A stretch of DNA of 23,607 nt. Source: an uncultured Erysipelotrichaceae bacterium. Its GTDB lineage: Bacteria; Bacillota_I; Bacilli_A; Erysipelotrichales; Erysipelotrichaceae. A program made the position numbers and the translations under genes. Shown here piece after piece: positions 22,965 to 23,607 of this stretch (within the stretch, counting starts at the first letter, position 1; every line of letters begins with the position of its first letter). Below the pieces are notes generated by a model. The model worked only from the letters and a program-made list of their open reading frames with translations, had not been told where the DNA came from and did not search any database. Where the stretch lies: positions 1 to 23,607 of the forward strand of contig CALUZL010000119.1 in assembly GCA_944325295.1 (NCBI GenBank), in the 5' to 3' direction.

Positions 22965-23607
22965 ATGGAATATGCAATCAAAACTAATGGCCTTACAAAG
23001 AATTATAAAGGCTTTTTAGCTAATGATCATGTTGATATCGCCGTACCTAAAGGCTCGATCTTTGGTCTTATAGGTAGAAACGGGGCTGGCAAGACGACGT
23101 TTATGAAGATGGTTTTGGGTTTTACCAATAAGAGTGAAGGTGAGATCATGATAAACGCCAAGACAAAGGAAAACGATCTCTGGCAAGAGAGAGGACATAT
23201 CGGCAGCATCATCGAGGTACCGGCTTTCTACAATGAGATGACTGCTTATAACAACGCAATGTATTATGCTAAACTGCATGGCAAAGGCAAAAAGGAAGTA
23301 GAGAACGCTTTGAAGAAGGTCGGTCTATTCGAGGTTAGAAAACGTCATGTCAAGGCATTCTCTTTGGGGATGCGTCAAAAGCTTGGAATCGCCTGCGCAC
23401 TTTTGGGTGATCCGGATATCCTCATGCTCGATGAGCCGACCAATGGTTTGGATCCTGTAGCTATTGCCGAGATCAGACATCTTTTACAGGAATTGAATAA
23501 AGATGGAGTTACGATTTTTATTTCAAGTCACATCTTGCCGGAAATGGAAAAGATTGCAACGCACTATGCCTTTATGTTAGAGGGGAAGGTCGTCAAGAGT
23601 TTTACTT
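22965..23607 (+). CDS. ABC transporter ATP-binding protein, BcrA/lantibiotic-immunity type (partial)
   Basis: At least 214 residues; the gene runs off the right edge. Walker A is GRNGAGKTT (37-45), the signature SLGMRQKLGIA (133-143) is the variant seen in bacitracin and lantibiotic-resistance exporters, Walker B is ILMLDEP (152-158, Glu157) and the switch His is His189 in ISSHIL. EVPAFYNEMTAYNN after the Q-loop region is also typical of that group. It would energise export or extraction of a peptide antibiotic or lipid-linked molecule at the cytoplasmic membrane. The permease is expected just beyond the window. It starts one base after the small membrane protein gene. Confidence 0.9.
   Translation, partial: MEYAIKTNGLTKNYKGFLANDHVDIAVPKGSIFGLIGRNGAGKTTFMKMVLGFTNKSEGEIMINAKTKENDLWQERGHIGSIIEVPAFYNEMTAYNNAMYYAKLHGKGKKEVENALKKVGLFEVRKRHVKAFSLGMRQKLGIACALLGDPDILMLDEPTNGLDPVAIAEIRHLLQELNKDGVTIFISSHILPEMEKIATHYAFMLEGKVVKSFT

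Noticed and set aside
21962..23607. CmpB-type protein and ABC ATPase as one transporter
   Set aside because: They are divergently transcribed with separate signals, and the ATPase belongs to a type whose permease normally follows it directly.

Overview
The window looks like chromosome from a low-GC, Gram-positive-type bacterium (Bacillota/Firmicutes, possibly an Erysipelotrichia-like lineage). Evidence: AT-rich DNA, AGGAGG-type ribosome binding sites, TTGACA/TATAAT promoters, and families such as the CmpB-type permease, DUF2974 hydrolase, DUF4340 remnant, DUF4143 ATPases and a BcrA-type ABC ATPase. TAA, TAG and TGA all end intact genes and TGG encodes Trp, so the standard code applies. No rRNA, tRNA or CRISPR array was seen. 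All family calls come from reading motifs, with no database search.

Region 1 (1-7350) is a decayed, very AT-rich defence/mobile island. In order: the tail of an unidentified (possibly recombinase) protein; the C-terminal nuclease end of a type III restriction enzyme without its helicase; a frameshifted DUF5677/HEPN-like gene; a DUF4268 nuclease-like gene cut by one in-frame TAG; an intact 1143-residue SIR2-domain protein, the best anti-phage defence candidate; and a COG2865 (Schlafen/AlbA_2-type) ATP-binding regulator lacking its N-terminus and carrying in-frame stops. A 21-bp tandem repeat follows.

Region 2 (7351-13343) holds three AAA ATPases with C-terminal DUF4143 domains, one forward and two reverse, and a small zinc-ribbon membrane protein between the two reverse ones. 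Around them are gene remnants, a 24-bp tandem repeat that may be an IS21-type end, a 108-bp imperfect inverted repeat, a 36-bp palindrome upstream of one ATPase and a 23-bp palindrome.

Region 3 (13344-23607) is more ordinary chromosome, visibly richer in G+C. It has a ParB-like plus HAD phosphatase pair; an MFS exporter and ArsR-type regulator overlapping by 8 bp, behind a promoter whose spacer is an 18-bp palindrome (probable autoregulation); a HELLH metallopeptidase-like protein; a Bax-inhibitor-1-like membrane protein; a cysteine synthase followed by an internally deleted dehydrogenase; a DUF4340 pseudogene; a DUF2974 alpha/beta hydrolase; a CmpB-type membrane protein; and the start of an ABC export operon cut by the window end.

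The overall picture is a boundary between eroding accessory DNA, where one large SIR2 gene stays open while its neighbours are broken, and a stable chromosomal segment with clean promoters and terminators.
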